The notes below the pieces were generated by a model. That model was not told where the DNA came from and did no database searches. It worked only from the letters and a program-made list of their open reading frames with translations. Made by a program: the position numbers and the translations under genes. 64,000 nt of DNA, from the NCBI GenBank assembly GCA_013289695.1, contig JABCZK010000024.1:1-64000 (forward strand), written 5' to 3'. Below are positions 15,162-23,353 of the stretch, piece after piece. Every line of letters starts with the position of its first letter. Within the stretch, counting starts at the first letter, position 1. This DNA is from Acidobacteriota bacterium (GTDB taxonomy: Bacteria; Acidobacteriota; Terriglobia; Acidiferrales; UBA7541).

Positions 15162-16025
15162 TCACAGAGAAAACTTATTGAGAAACGCGAGCTTGCCGGA
15201 AAGCCACGTGAGCCGGTTCAGGAATACCAAGCCGCCGACGGCGAGCAGCAGCACACCACTGAAAACCTCGACGGTGTGCAAATGCCGCCGGAACTTTTGA
15301 TAAAAACGCAGGAAGCCGCCGATCCCGAGCGCGGTAATCAAAAATGGAATCGCCAGACCAGCGGAATACACGGCCAGCAGAAAAATTCCCTGCCACACCG
15401 TGTCGCGCGTGGCGGCAACCGCAAGTACGCTGGCGAGAATCGGTCCGATGCAGGGCGTCCAACCAAAGGCGAAGGCGAAACCCATCAGGAATCCGCTGGC
15501 GGCTCCCGGTTGGCCGCCGAGATTCTGAAAACGAACGTCGCGGTTGAGCCAGCGCGTAAGCGAAGGACCCAGCAGAAAAATCAGAGCGATGGCGATGAAA
15601 TGTATCGGCTTCAGCCACGCGAAGAGCAGGCCTGCACGGAAGCTCAGCGCGATTCCGGCGGCGACCAGCGCGCCGCCAACCAGCAAGCCCGCGCGCACGG
15701 AAATTTTCGCAAGCAGCCCGGTGAGGTGCAGACCGAACAACACAATCAACGCCCCGGCAATGGGTGCGAGCGAGGAACGATTCCGCAATAGAAACGAACC
15801 GACCGCGCTGGCCGAAGCTCCGAAGGAAATGAACACCACGGAAAATCCGGTGACGAACGCCAGCGCGGAAGCTAGCAAGCCAGCGCGGGGCGTCTTGCCT
15901 TCCTTGAGTTGCTCGACGCCGATGCCCGAGAGCATGGAAATATATCCGGGCACGAGCGGGAGCACGCACGGTGAAAGAAACGACACGAGACCGGCAACAA
16001 ATGCCGCAAATATGGAGACGTCCAT
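15162..16025 (-). CDS. ccdA: Cytochrome c biogenesis/thiol-reduction protein CcdA
   Basis: This encodes 287 residues, mostly membrane helices. The first has FVAGLVSFLSPCVLPLVPGYI, with the conserved Pro-Cys-Val-Leu-Pro motif of the CcdA/DsbD-beta family; the second redox Cys is in AFAFGWTPCIGPILASVL. It shuttles electrons from cytoplasmic thioredoxin across the inner membrane to periplasmic acceptors such as the TlpA-like protein encoded next. It is somewhat longer than the usual six-helix CcdA because of two or three extra helices between the Cys-bearing segments. It heads the operon ccdA, TlpA-like, cyaY, DsbD-alpha-like. Confidence 0.92.
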   Translation of the reverse strand: MDVSIFAAFVAGLVSFLSPCVLPLVPGYISMLSGIGVEQLKEGKTPRAGLLASALAFVTGFSVVFISFGASASAVGSFLLRNRSSLAPIAGALIVLFGLHLTGLLAKISVRAGLLVGGALVAAGIALSFRAGLLFAWLKPIHFIAIALIFLLGPSLTRWLNRDVRFQNLGGQPGAASGFLMGFAFAFGWTPCIGPILASVLAVAATRDTVWQGIFLLAVYSAGLAIPFLITALGIGGFLRFYQKFRRHLHTVEVFSGVLLLAVGGLVFLNRLTWLSGKLAFLNKFSL

Positions 16026-16389
16026 TCGATTAATTAGCTTCCTTGCGGAGCCGCATCGTCGGCTGTGTCAGACGCCGCAACCATGCGCGCGCAATCTACG
16101 ATTTTCCCACATCCCTTGGATGCACGCTCGCGCTTTTTCGCAGTCTCGCGCCTGCGGGGAAAAAGCCGTCAGGTGTCGGCAAAATCCAGCGCTTCGCGAC
16201 GGAGGAGTCTTTTCGCGCTCGCGGTAAGTATCTGACAAAACACGACTAAACACCATCACGCTGCTGGCATGGTGAGTGCAATTCCTCGCGGCACGGGCCC
16301 GCCTGCTGGAGCCGGGAGCGGCGGAAATTTGGCCATTCGCGGTGGCGGGCCCATAGATTTTTGCGCGAGATTGCGGATGGAGAGGCGCG
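16026..16389. other. Divergent intergenic region of 364 bases
   Basis: It separates minus-strand ccdA from the + strand lipid-enzyme trio, so it should carry two promoters. GGCGGGCCC-type GC-rich sequence and scattered short inverted repeats are present, but no clear -35/-10 pair or gene was recognised. Confidence 0.4.
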
Positions 16390-17061
16390 ATGACACCCAA
16401 CCAGGTAACGGCCACGCGAATTGCTGCGGCGTTTGCGGCTGTGGCTCTTTTTACGTTTTTCGGCGACGTGCTCGCAACGGACATCGCAGCCGTTCTGCTT
16501 ACAGTTGCGGCGATTGCGCTGGACGGCGTGGACGGGTACATCGCGCGGACGCGCGGCTTAGCGACACCGCTCGGCGCGCAGCTGGATATCCTGGGTGACC
16601 GCGTGGTGGAGAACCTTTTCTTCACATTTTTTGCGGTGGCCGGCCTGGTGTCGTTGTGGCTGCCGGTTTTATTTTTTGCGCGCGGCACGCTGATCGATCT
16701 TCTGCGCGGCCTCGCGAGTCGCGCGGGACGCAGCGGATTCGGAGAGCGTTCGATGCTTGAAACATGGTGGGGGCGGGCGCTGGTGGCTTCGCGCGCCAGC
16801 CGCGCGGCTTACGCGATTCTGAAGTGCGTGTGTTTCTGCTATCTGGGATTGCTGCTGCCGGTCGCGCGTTGGCACACGGATTGGCTGGACCTAAATGTGC
16901 GTCATGCTCTTTTGCTGGTGGGGCAAATCCTGGCCGCGGCCGCGGCGGTTTTCTGCGTGGTGCGGGCTGTGCCGGTGGTGTGGGAGGGGCGCCGCTATCT
17001 CGGCGCAGTCGAAGGGAAACTTCCGGCGCGGGGTGCCACGGCGGTCGGGGGGATCAGGTGA
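16390..17061 (+). CDS. CDP-alcohol phosphatidyltransferase (possible phosphatidylinositol-phosphate synthase)
   Basis: This encodes 223 residues with about six membrane helices. The family motif D-G-x2-A-R-x8-G-x3-D-x3-D is complete: DGYIAR, eight residues, GAQLDILGD. The enzyme class moves a phosphatidyl group from CDP-diacylglycerol to a polyol or its phosphate at the inner membrane. Its stop overlaps the GTG start of a HAD phosphatase (GTGA), which itself overlaps a PAP2/AUR1-like gene. That order suggests synthesis of a phosphatidylpolyol phosphate that is then dephosphorylated, as in inositol lipid routes. Phosphatidylglycerophosphate synthesis is the main alternative. Confidence 0.85.
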   Translation: MTPNQVTATRIAAAFAAVALFTFFGDVLATDIAAVLLTVAAIALDGVDGYIARTRGLATPLGAQLDILGDRVVENLFFTFFAVAGLVSLWLPVLFFARGTLIDLLRGLASRAGRSGFGERSMLETWWGRALVASRASRAAYAILKCVCFCYLGLLLPVARWHTDWLDLNVRHALLLVGQILAAAAAVFCVVRAVPVVWEGRRYLGAVEGKLPARGATAVGGIR

Positions 17062-17825
17062 CGCGGGCGGAGACAAGCTCAGAAAAGGTCGGCTCGTTCT
17101 TCGATCTGGATGGCACGCTGCTTCCCGCGGCCTCGTTGGAATGGCGGTTCATCGGATATTTGCTCGGGCGCGATGAAATTTCCAGCGGGCATGCGGGAAG
17201 GTGGTTGGCACGATTTGTTGGAAGATTCTGGCGCGACTTGCAGGGCGCTACGGAGGGAAACAAACGGTATCTCTGCGGAATCAGCGAAGCGCTCGTGGAC
17301 GAATGGGAACAAGCGCTTGCCCGGGAATTTTTTCGCGGGGATGCGCCTGTATTCTTCGACGAAGCGCTGCAACGGATTGTTTGGCACCGCGCGCAGGGTC
17401 ATCGTTTGTTTATCGTGTCCGGGACTTTGGCGCCGTTGGCGCGTGTGGTGGCGCGGACGCTCGCCGCGTCGGTTTCCGCGGAAATCGAGGTGTGCGCTAC
17501 GGAACTGGCAGTCGAGCCGGGCGCTGCGCGAATCTGGAGTGGGCGCATCCGCGGCGAGCACATGAACGGAGGCGCGAAGTTAGGTGCGGTGAGGACGCTC
17601 GCTAAACGTTACGGCCTTGATCTTGCGCGCAGCTATGCGTACGGCGATAGCGCCGGCGATCTGCAGATGCTCGAAGCGGTGGGATGTGGCGTTGCGGTAA
17701 ATCCCACGCGGTGCCTGGCCCGTGTGGCGCGGAAGCGGGGATGGCAGACATTCGCGTGGAAGAAAACGTTTGCTGACATTCCAATCGTGGCGGCGCGGCA
17801 GCTGGCAGCGAAGGCGGCGCGATGA
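17058..17825 (+). CDS. HAD-IB family phosphatase
   Basis: This encodes 255 residues from a GTG at 17058 that overlaps the upstream stop by four bases (GTGA), with GGGGGGATCAG as the binding site. HAD motif I is FFDLDGTLL near residue 15, motif II is LFIVSGT and motif IV is YAYGDSAGDLQML. The layout (large helical cap between motifs I and II) is that of the SerB/CicA-like HAD-IB group acting on phosphoserine or lipid-phosphate headgroups. Between a CDP-alcohol phosphatidyltransferase and a PAP2 enzyme, it most simply dephosphorylates the lipid made by the former. This is inference from overlap of the genes. Confidence 0.85.
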   Translation: MTRAETSSEKVGSFFDLDGTLLPAASLEWRFIGYLLGRDEISSGHAGRWLARFVGRFWRDLQGATEGNKRYLCGISEALVDEWEQALAREFFRGDAPVFFDEALQRIVWHRAQGHRLFIVSGTLAPLARVVARTLAASVSAEIEVCATELAVEPGAARIWSGRIRGEHMNGGAKLGAVRTLAKRYGLDLARSYAYGDSAGDLQMLEAVGCGVAVNPTRCLARVARKRGWQTFAWKKTFADIPIVAARQLAAKAAR

Positions 17826-18832
17826 AAATCGCGCGCGGTGTCTTTATTTGTAGGGGCGGGTCTCGGACCCGCCCCTACGCGTCCGCGATAGGCTGCGTTG
17901 AAACGCTAAGCCCTGCGACGGAGGGGGCGACATGGGAGCGAGCCTCGCGGAGGGTGACGGAAGCATGGCGCGCTTGCGGAGCGTTTGAATGGGTGACGCT
18001 GGGTTATCTGGGCTGGATGCTCGTGCTGCTGTGCGCATTTCGCCGCAATATTCCGCACGCTACGCGTTATTTTGCGATTCACTGCGCGATCGCGGCGGGA
18101 ATTCTCACTCTCGCATGGATCGGCGCGCGCTCTGCGAACCGCGCTTGGCAATTCGCGCGGCATTGGTATCCGCTGGCGATTTACATTTTCTATTTCGAGG
18201 AGCTGCAGGGGTTGGTGCATGCGATTTTTCCCGGTTGGTTCGACGCCTGGCTCATCTCATTCGATTACAATTTTGCCGGCGTGCATCCGGCCGCATGGCT
18301 TGCGCGGTTTGCGAACCCTAGGTTGAATGATTTCATGCAGTTTTCTTACATGACTTATTTTTTGTTCCTGGTGATTCTTCCGGCGATCTTGTATGCGCAG
18401 GGAAAGCGCGCGGCGTTCTGGACGGTGATGGTTTCGACCGCCATCGCACACTATTGCGTGTATGTGATCGCTGTCTTGTTGCCGGTTGAGAGCCCTTATT
18501 TCGCGCTGGCGTCGCTGCATTTGGCGCCGCTTTCGGGCGGCCCATTCACGACGGTAATGGAGTTCATCGAAGCGTTCGGACGCGTGCACGGCGCGGCGTT
18601 TCCCTCGGCGCACGTGGCTGGGTCAATGGTCGCGTTGCTCGCGGCGCGGCGGTATAAGCGTTGGCTGTTTTGGATTTGCTTGCCGTTTTTCTTGAGCATG
18701 TGCGTGGCGACGGTGTATGGACGGTATCACTACATCGCGGACGTGCTCGCGGGGATTGTGGTGGGCGCGATTGGATGGGCGGCGGGACAGTGGTTGATGG
18801 AGCGCGAGGGGGCGGTAGCGGCAATTCGGTAG
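17822..18832 (+). CDS. PAP2-superfamily membrane enzyme, AUR1/inositol-phosphorylceramide-synthase-like
   Basis: This encodes 336 residues with about six membrane helices. The PAP2 motifs are FPSAHVAG (about residue 260) and YGRYHYIADVLAG (about 300), carrying the two catalytic His and the Asp. Long hydrophobic loops with YFEELQGLVH and a wide spacing between helices recall AUR1/IPC synthases more than soluble phosphatases. The ATG at 17822 overlaps the HAD stop (ATGA), which implies coupling, yet codons 10-19 fall on a perfect palindromic repeat (17850-17878). Either the repeat inserted in frame near the N-terminus or translation begins downstream, for example at the GTG 17954. The catalytic part is unaffected. 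Confidence 0.8.
   Translation: MKIARGVFICRGGSRTRPYASAIGCVETLSPATEGATWERASRRVTEAWRACGAFEWVTLGYLGWMLVLLCAFRRNIPHATRYFAIHCAIAAGILTLAWIGARSANRAWQFARHWYPLAIYIFYFEELQGLVHAIFPGWFDAWLISFDYNFAGVHPAAWLARFANPRLNDFMQFSYMTYFLFLVILPAILYAQGKRAAFWTVMVSTAIAHYCVYVIAVLLPVESPYFALASLHLAPLSGGPFTTVMEFIEAFGRVHGAAFPSAHVAGSMVALLAARRYKRWLFWICLPFFLSMCVATVYGRYHYIADVLAGIVVGAIGWAAGQWLMEREGAVAAIR
17850..17878. repeat. Palindromic repeat, 13-bp perfect stem
   Basis: GTAGGGGCGGGTC (17850-17862), a TCG loop and GACCCGCCCCTAC (17866-17878) form a perfect hairpin. The right arm recurs exactly at 45445-45457, and related elements lie at 32369-32408 and 44980-45008. This copy lies inside the overlapping start region of the PAP2 gene. 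Confidence 0.9.
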
Positions 18833-18893
18833 CGCCGTTGGTCACCTCGGCTCTGTTGCTTCGCTTTTCGTAATCCACTTCAGGGATTCTAAT

Positions 18894-19331
18894 ATGCCGA
18901 GAATTTTGCAGAACATGATCGTCGCTTGCTTCCTGCTTGCGGCTGGTCCGTCGGCGAGTTTTTGTCAAACCGGACACATTCTCACCGTCAAAGTCCTCGA
19001 CGCGAGGAACAGTAAACCATTGAGGCACATACGGCTGTGGCTCGGATGGTCGAAGGGTTCGCAGTCGCCAAGTGCAGAGACGAATGACGCTGGCACGGCG
19101 GTTTTCCATCTTCCCGATCCGCTCCCTGACGGCCGTCCTTGGCTCAGCTGTCGCTTTGTGGTTATCTGCTCGGGTTCGAGGGTGTCGATTGATCAAGTCT
19201 TAGCTAGAGGCACGGTCGCAGAAAACAATCGCGGAAAGGCGAGGTTCTCGGGAAATCCTAGCCCCGGCGAACTAGTAATTTTTGCACGGCGTCTGAGCGT
19301 ATTTCAAAGAATTAGGGATGTCTTGGATTAA
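18894..19331 (+). CDS. Secreted protein with a carboxypeptidase-regulatory-like segment
   Basis: This encodes 145 residues with a signal peptide (MPRILQNMIVACFLLAAGPS, cleavage near SFCQ). The mature protein opens with ILTVKVLDARNSKPLRHIRL and later NDAGTAVFHL, a pattern typical of small beta-sandwich domains that decorate secreted acidobacterial proteins. The rest has no recognised motif. No strong ribosome-binding site is visible. It follows the lipid trio by 61 bases but no functional link is evident. Confidence 0.6.
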   Translation: MPRILQNMIVACFLLAAGPSASFCQTGHILTVKVLDARNSKPLRHIRLWLGWSKGSQSPSAETNDAGTAVFHLPDPLPDGRPWLSCRFVVICSGSRVSIDQVLARGTVAENNRGKARFSGNPSPGELVIFARRLSVFQRIRDVLD

Positions 19332-19439
19332 GGCCAACACACCGCTGAGTGCAAATGATGTCGCCCTTCCGTCTCTTGGCGCGTCGATGGTTTAGCGGAC
19401 AGTTTGCTCAGGATTGCCGTTCAGTCATCTCTTCGAGGC

Positions 19440-21875
19440 TCAGAATATTTTTTCGGGCCGCAGGAGGGTGCCGACGGAGCCGAGATTTGCGATGCGGAAG
19501 ACCCAGAGATATTGATTTTCGCTGCGGATGTTGCCAAAGGAAAATTTGCGGTATCCCGCGCCAAAGCCGCAACAGGAGCTGTTGTAGATGACTTCGGCTA
19601 CCTGGTTCTGAAATTGATGCTGGGTGATGTCGTAGCTGGCGCCAAAAGTGGCATTCCATCCGCGGCGGGTAAGATCTCCGTAGCCGATCAGGGCGCGCAC
19701 CTGATTGGAGCGCGGCTCGAAAATAAAATCGGTGGGATTGAATTGGGGAGGCGTCGGCAGATTCACCGCGGAAAAGTGCGCGAGGGTGAGAAACGTTTCT
19801 TTGTAGGGCTTCAGCTTCATCAGAGTACCCACGGCGGTCAATTGCCCGTGCCGGGGATCGAAATTGACGACGAACTGCGTGTCGAAGTGCTTTCCCGGCT
19901 CGATGCGCAGGTCGCTGACGATCGGCGAAAACTGGTAGGGCTGGCTGGCGAAGGCGAAAGGCGTGAGCGCGTCGGTGGTTTGAAAGACATTGCGTTGCCC
20001 TACGACTAGCGCGCCGCCAAAATTGGGGTCGAAGAAATATTTCTGGGCCAGCTTCCAACTGAGGAATTCCTGGGCGGTGCCGTCTTTCTTGCGGCGGTAG
20101 AGGCGCTGGGTTACTCCGTATTCGAGCTCGTTCGTGTCGGTGAGGGTTTCGTCTTCATCGAAACGCACAAAGCGGCTGAAATCGGTGACGCCGTTGACGT
20201 AGTTGTAGACAATTTCGGGTTCGATGACGTGTTTCCATTTCGTGCCGGAATCCGCTGAGCCCCAGACGCGCTCGAGCGTGGGCGGGCGAATAGCCACGGA
20301 AAGCTCCTCGGTGTTGCGGAAGAACCCCTGATCGACGAACGAGCCATTCTGAATCTGTCCGCCGTAGTATGTGGAGCGCAGAGTAAAGGTGGGGGTAATG
20401 TCTAGCCACGAGCCCCAGTGCAGCGGCATGGTCACGCTGGGTGCGATCTCGCTGCGCTCGACAAAATTCGGTGTGCCAAAGTTGGTCACAGTGTCGGAAC
20501 GATGCGCCGCGTCTGAAAATGCCTGGAAGGAAAAATAGAATGGCAAGTGCTGCCACGGCGCCTGATCCACCGAGCCGAAACGCACCTCGGGCGCGGTGCG
20601 CAGCGATACGTACTGAGAGGGCGTGGCGTTTACATAGTTCTGGTAACTGAGGGCGGCGAAATTCAGGCTGAATCCACGGAAATTCTTGGTGAGGAAGGCG
20701 CTGTTGCGGACTTCCGAGTTGACGGCTTGCACGTAGGTCTCGCTCCATGCCAGCCGGTAGGTGAGCGAGGACAAGTCATCGAGATCAGCCACGGCGCGCC
20801 AACCATTGGGCAGCAGCGCCGTAAAAAGCAAACGCGCTTCGTGTCCTCCCTGATTGATAGGAGGACCGGTGGGCTGCGCCAGACCGCGGTCCTCGACTCC
20901 GGAATAGCTGACTTCCAGAACGGCGTTTTCCCAGGGACGCATGCGCAGCACGCCTCGCTGGGCCCAGCCGCGGCGGCTGTAGTAGTAAGCACCAATCGTG
21001 ACGTCGGCCCAATCGGTGGGCGCCCAATACGCAGCGTCGCCAAAAATATAGCCTTTGCTCGAACTCTCACCGAAATCGGGAAGCAAGAAACCCGAGGCGC
21101 GCTGCTTTTCAGCAGGAAACGTGGCGTAGGGCAAATACAAGACGGGGACCGAAAATAAACGGAAGTTGCCGTTTTCCAGATGCAGGGACGTCTTGATGTA
21201 AACGGTGGCTTTGGGTGCATAGAATTTCCAAGTGGGGTGGTCCGGATCGCAGACGGTCATCCATGAGCGGTGGACGATATAGGTGTTTTCATCAATGCGC
21301 TCTGCTTCCTGCGCTTCGAAATAAATTGGATTGGGACTGAGGAGCAGCGTCTGCGCGGGTTGGCGCTCCATGGCGTTGACAGCACGCTGGGGCGCCGGGG
21401 GGCGCCGCTGAACCGCAAAGGTGGCGCGCACGTTGTGGAAGGTGCCGCGTCCGGTGTCGAGTTCATAGCGGGCGTCCGTCGCTTCCACGTGCTGCGTGAG
21501 GTAATCGAGCTGCACGTGTCCGCGAGCGATAACGACACGGGTGTCCTCGTTGTACTCGACATGATCGGCGCGCAGGCGGGTGTTCTGGTAACGGACATCC
21601 ACGTCGCCATCGGCGTAATAGATTTGGCCCACCTGCCGCTGTTGTTTTGCTTCCAGAGTCGCTTCCGCACCCGGGGTTCCCGGGGCGTTCTTGGCGACCG
21701 GCTGGGTCTGTTTCTTTTGCGCGGGTTGCTGTGGCGGGCTTGCAGCGCTTTGCGTGCGCGCGAGGCACGGGTTCGCAAGCAAAATCGGCAGCAGCAACGG
21801 AAGAAGAGCGTATCTGCGAAGAGGTTGCAAGACAGTTGCTTTCGGCATGCCTCGTGAAAATCGCATTGCTGCCAT
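19440..21875 (-). CDS. lptD: LPS-assembly protein LptD
   Basis: This encodes 811 residues. A signal peptide (to about residue 40) is followed by an LptA/OstA-like jellyroll (YYADGDVDVRYQNTRLRADH, then EDTRVVIARGHVQL) and a long barrel with many alternating aromatic strands, ending in IF. The pair Cys-Cys in SSCCGFG near the C-terminus, with C208 or so in MTVCDPDH upstream, matches the disulfide-forming cysteines of LptD. It inserts lipopolysaccharide into the outer leaflet of the outer membrane with LptE. The gene is solitary here. It supports a classical LPS-bearing outer membrane. Confidence 0.93.
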   Translation of the reverse strand: MAAMRFSRGMPKATVLQPLRRYALLPLLLPILLANPCLARTQSAASPPQQPAQKKQTQPVAKNAPGTPGAEATLEAKQQRQVGQIYYADGDVDVRYQNTRLRADHVEYNEDTRVVIARGHVQLDYLTQHVEATDARYELDTGRGTFHNVRATFAVQRRPPAPQRAVNAMERQPAQTLLLSPNPIYFEAQEAERIDENTYIVHRSWMTVCDPDHPTWKFYAPKATVYIKTSLHLENGNFRLFSVPVLYLPYATFPAEKQRASGFLLPDFGESSSKGYIFGDAAYWAPTDWADVTIGAYYYSRRGWAQRGVLRMRPWENAVLEVSYSGVEDRGLAQPTGPPINQGGHEARLLFTALLPNGWRAVADLDDLSSLTYRLAWSETYVQAVNSEVRNSAFLTKNFRGFSLNFAALSYQNYVNATPSQYVSLRTAPEVRFGSVDQAPWQHLPFYFSFQAFSDAAHRSDTVTNFGTPNFVERSEIAPSVTMPLHWGSWLDITPTFTLRSTYYGGQIQNGSFVDQGFFRNTEELSVAIRPPTLERVWGSADSGTKWKHVIEPEIVYNYVNGVTDFSRFVRFDEDETLTDTNELEYGVTQRLYRRKKDGTAQEFLSWKLAQKYFFDPNFGGALVVGQRNVFQTTDALTPFAFASQPYQFSPIVSDLRIEPGKHFDTQFVVNFDPRHGQLTAVGTLMKLKPYKETFLTLAHFSAVNLPTPPQFNPTDFIFEPRSNQVRALIGYGDLTRRGWNATFGASYDITQHQFQNQVAEVIYNSSCCGFGAGYRKFSFGNIRSENQYLWVFRIANLGSVGTLLRPEKIF

Positions 21876-22182
21876 GAAAAAAGAAATTCGAGCCTAACAC
21901 GCGTGCTGCAGGCCCGCAATCAGCCATGCTGACGATCTAGACTGTGCGGTCCCGCCGCGGCGTCCTGAGATTCGACCCTCGCCTTGCGCGCCGGGACGGA
22001 GCCGACCTACCGAGGTGCCGGTGCGTCCATTTCCAATTCATTCAGAACAGGGCGCGTGCTTGTGGGTTGCCTTATACGCAACACTTCCCGCGGTAGGCGC
22101 TCCACCCAGGGGCTCGGTCGTCTGGCCGCGTGCTACCATAGCGCTGTTCCGTCACTGGAATACCGCAGCGCAAAACGGACCA
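21876..22182. other. Divergent gap between lptD and the RDD gene
   Basis: This holds the promoters of both genes. Open frames over it lack similarity; no clear promoter boxes were recognised. Confidence 0.4.
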
Positions 22183-23136
22183 GTGATACAAATTTGCTCG
22201 CATTGCGGCGCCCTCTTGCTCGAGGACGTCGAAAATTGCTCGTTCTGTGACGCACCGCTCGCCGACTCGGGCGATCATCCCGCACCTGTAGCTGCACGTG
22301 TGTCCGCGCCAGAAACTTTTCCTGGTGCTTTGGACACAGACGACGATCCCGACACAGCCCGTTCCGCTGAACCCGAATGGCGGCGAGAAGTTTCGCGCCG
22401 GCTGGAAGCCTATCGAGTGCGCCGCGGGCGCTACCGCCAGGACGATTCGCAATCTGGGCTGCCCTTCTCGCGCGCAGCCACTGCGCTCGAGGAAGGCGAT
22501 CGCGAAATCGAAGAGATCGAGCTGTATGAACGCCAGCGCGCGCGTGTTGTGCAGCGCCCGGTGCAAAAGAAACTGCAAACGGAGCGCGTGGAGATCAATA
22601 TTCAGCCGGAGCTCGACTTTACCAGCTTCCCGGACGACCGGGCGCATCCGCAAACGGCGCTGGTGCCTGTCGCCAGCCTGGCCGAACGGCGGCACGCGGG
22701 CGCGCTGGATTTGCTGTTCCTGGCATTGACTTACGCGGGCTTTCTAGGGCTGTTCCGGTCGCTCGGCGGCCAGCTGATATTGGAAAAGGTGGACGCCATC
22801 GTGTATGTGTCTACTTTTTACCTTTTCTACGCGCAATATTTTTTTCTGTTCACCACTTTTGCGGGAGCTACGCCCGGAATGCAACTTTGCGGACTCACGA
22901 TCGTGCGCCTCGACGGCAGCCTGCCGGACACGCGCCAGCTGCTGTGGCGTAGCTTTGGCTATCTGCTTTCCGGAGCGACGATGATGCTGGGATTCTTCTG
23001 GTCGCTGTGGGATGAAGATCGATTTACGTGGCAGGACCGTATCTCACAGACGTATGTAACGGCGGCTACGCCTGTTATGGAAGCCAGCGAGTTTCAGGTG
23101 CAGCCCGCGCAACGCCAACGGTTCGCGCACAAATAA
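22183..23136 (+). CDS. RDD-family membrane protein with N-terminal zinc ribbon
   Basis: This encodes 317 residues from GTG 22183, chosen because a treble-clef-like CSHCGALLLEDVENCSFC begins five residues later. A charged, Glu/Arg-rich linker (residues 60-175) precedes an RDD domain: RRHAGALDLLFLALTYAG, helix 2 (VSTFYLFYAQYFFLFTTFAG), ATPGMQLCGLTIVRLDG and a third helix. RDD proteins are small membrane transporter-like proteins of mostly unknown role. The zinc ribbon would lie in the cytoplasm. A longer frame from 22015 has no support. Confidence 0.8.
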   Translation: MIQICSHCGALLLEDVENCSFCDAPLADSGDHPAPVAARVSAPETFPGALDTDDDPDTARSAEPEWRREVSRRLEAYRVRRGRYRQDDSQSGLPFSRAATALEEGDREIEEIELYERQRARVVQRPVQKKLQTERVEINIQPELDFTSFPDDRAHPQTALVPVASLAERRHAGALDLLFLALTYAGFLGLFRSLGGQLILEKVDAIVYVSTFYLFYAQYFFLFTTFAGATPGMQLCGLTIVRLDGSLPDTRQLLWRSFGYLLSGATMMLGFFWSLWDEDRFTWQDRISQTYVTAATPVMEASEFQVQPAQRQRFAHK

Positions 23137-23353
23137 CTGCAAAAGAGCGCAAAGCTGGCATCGATTGACCCGTTCAGGTCCTATAAACCTAAAGTGGTTA
23201 ACAGCTGATATAAAATCGCGGTAAGAAAATAGCCTGCGCTGCAGACATTGCACACGGCGGCGTACCAGTACTCTCACGTTTTCCCGGCCGCATTTCTGGC
23301 GCGGCGGGCGATGGCCAGCACACCTTGACCAGCGCGAGCGAGTGATTTCGTCC

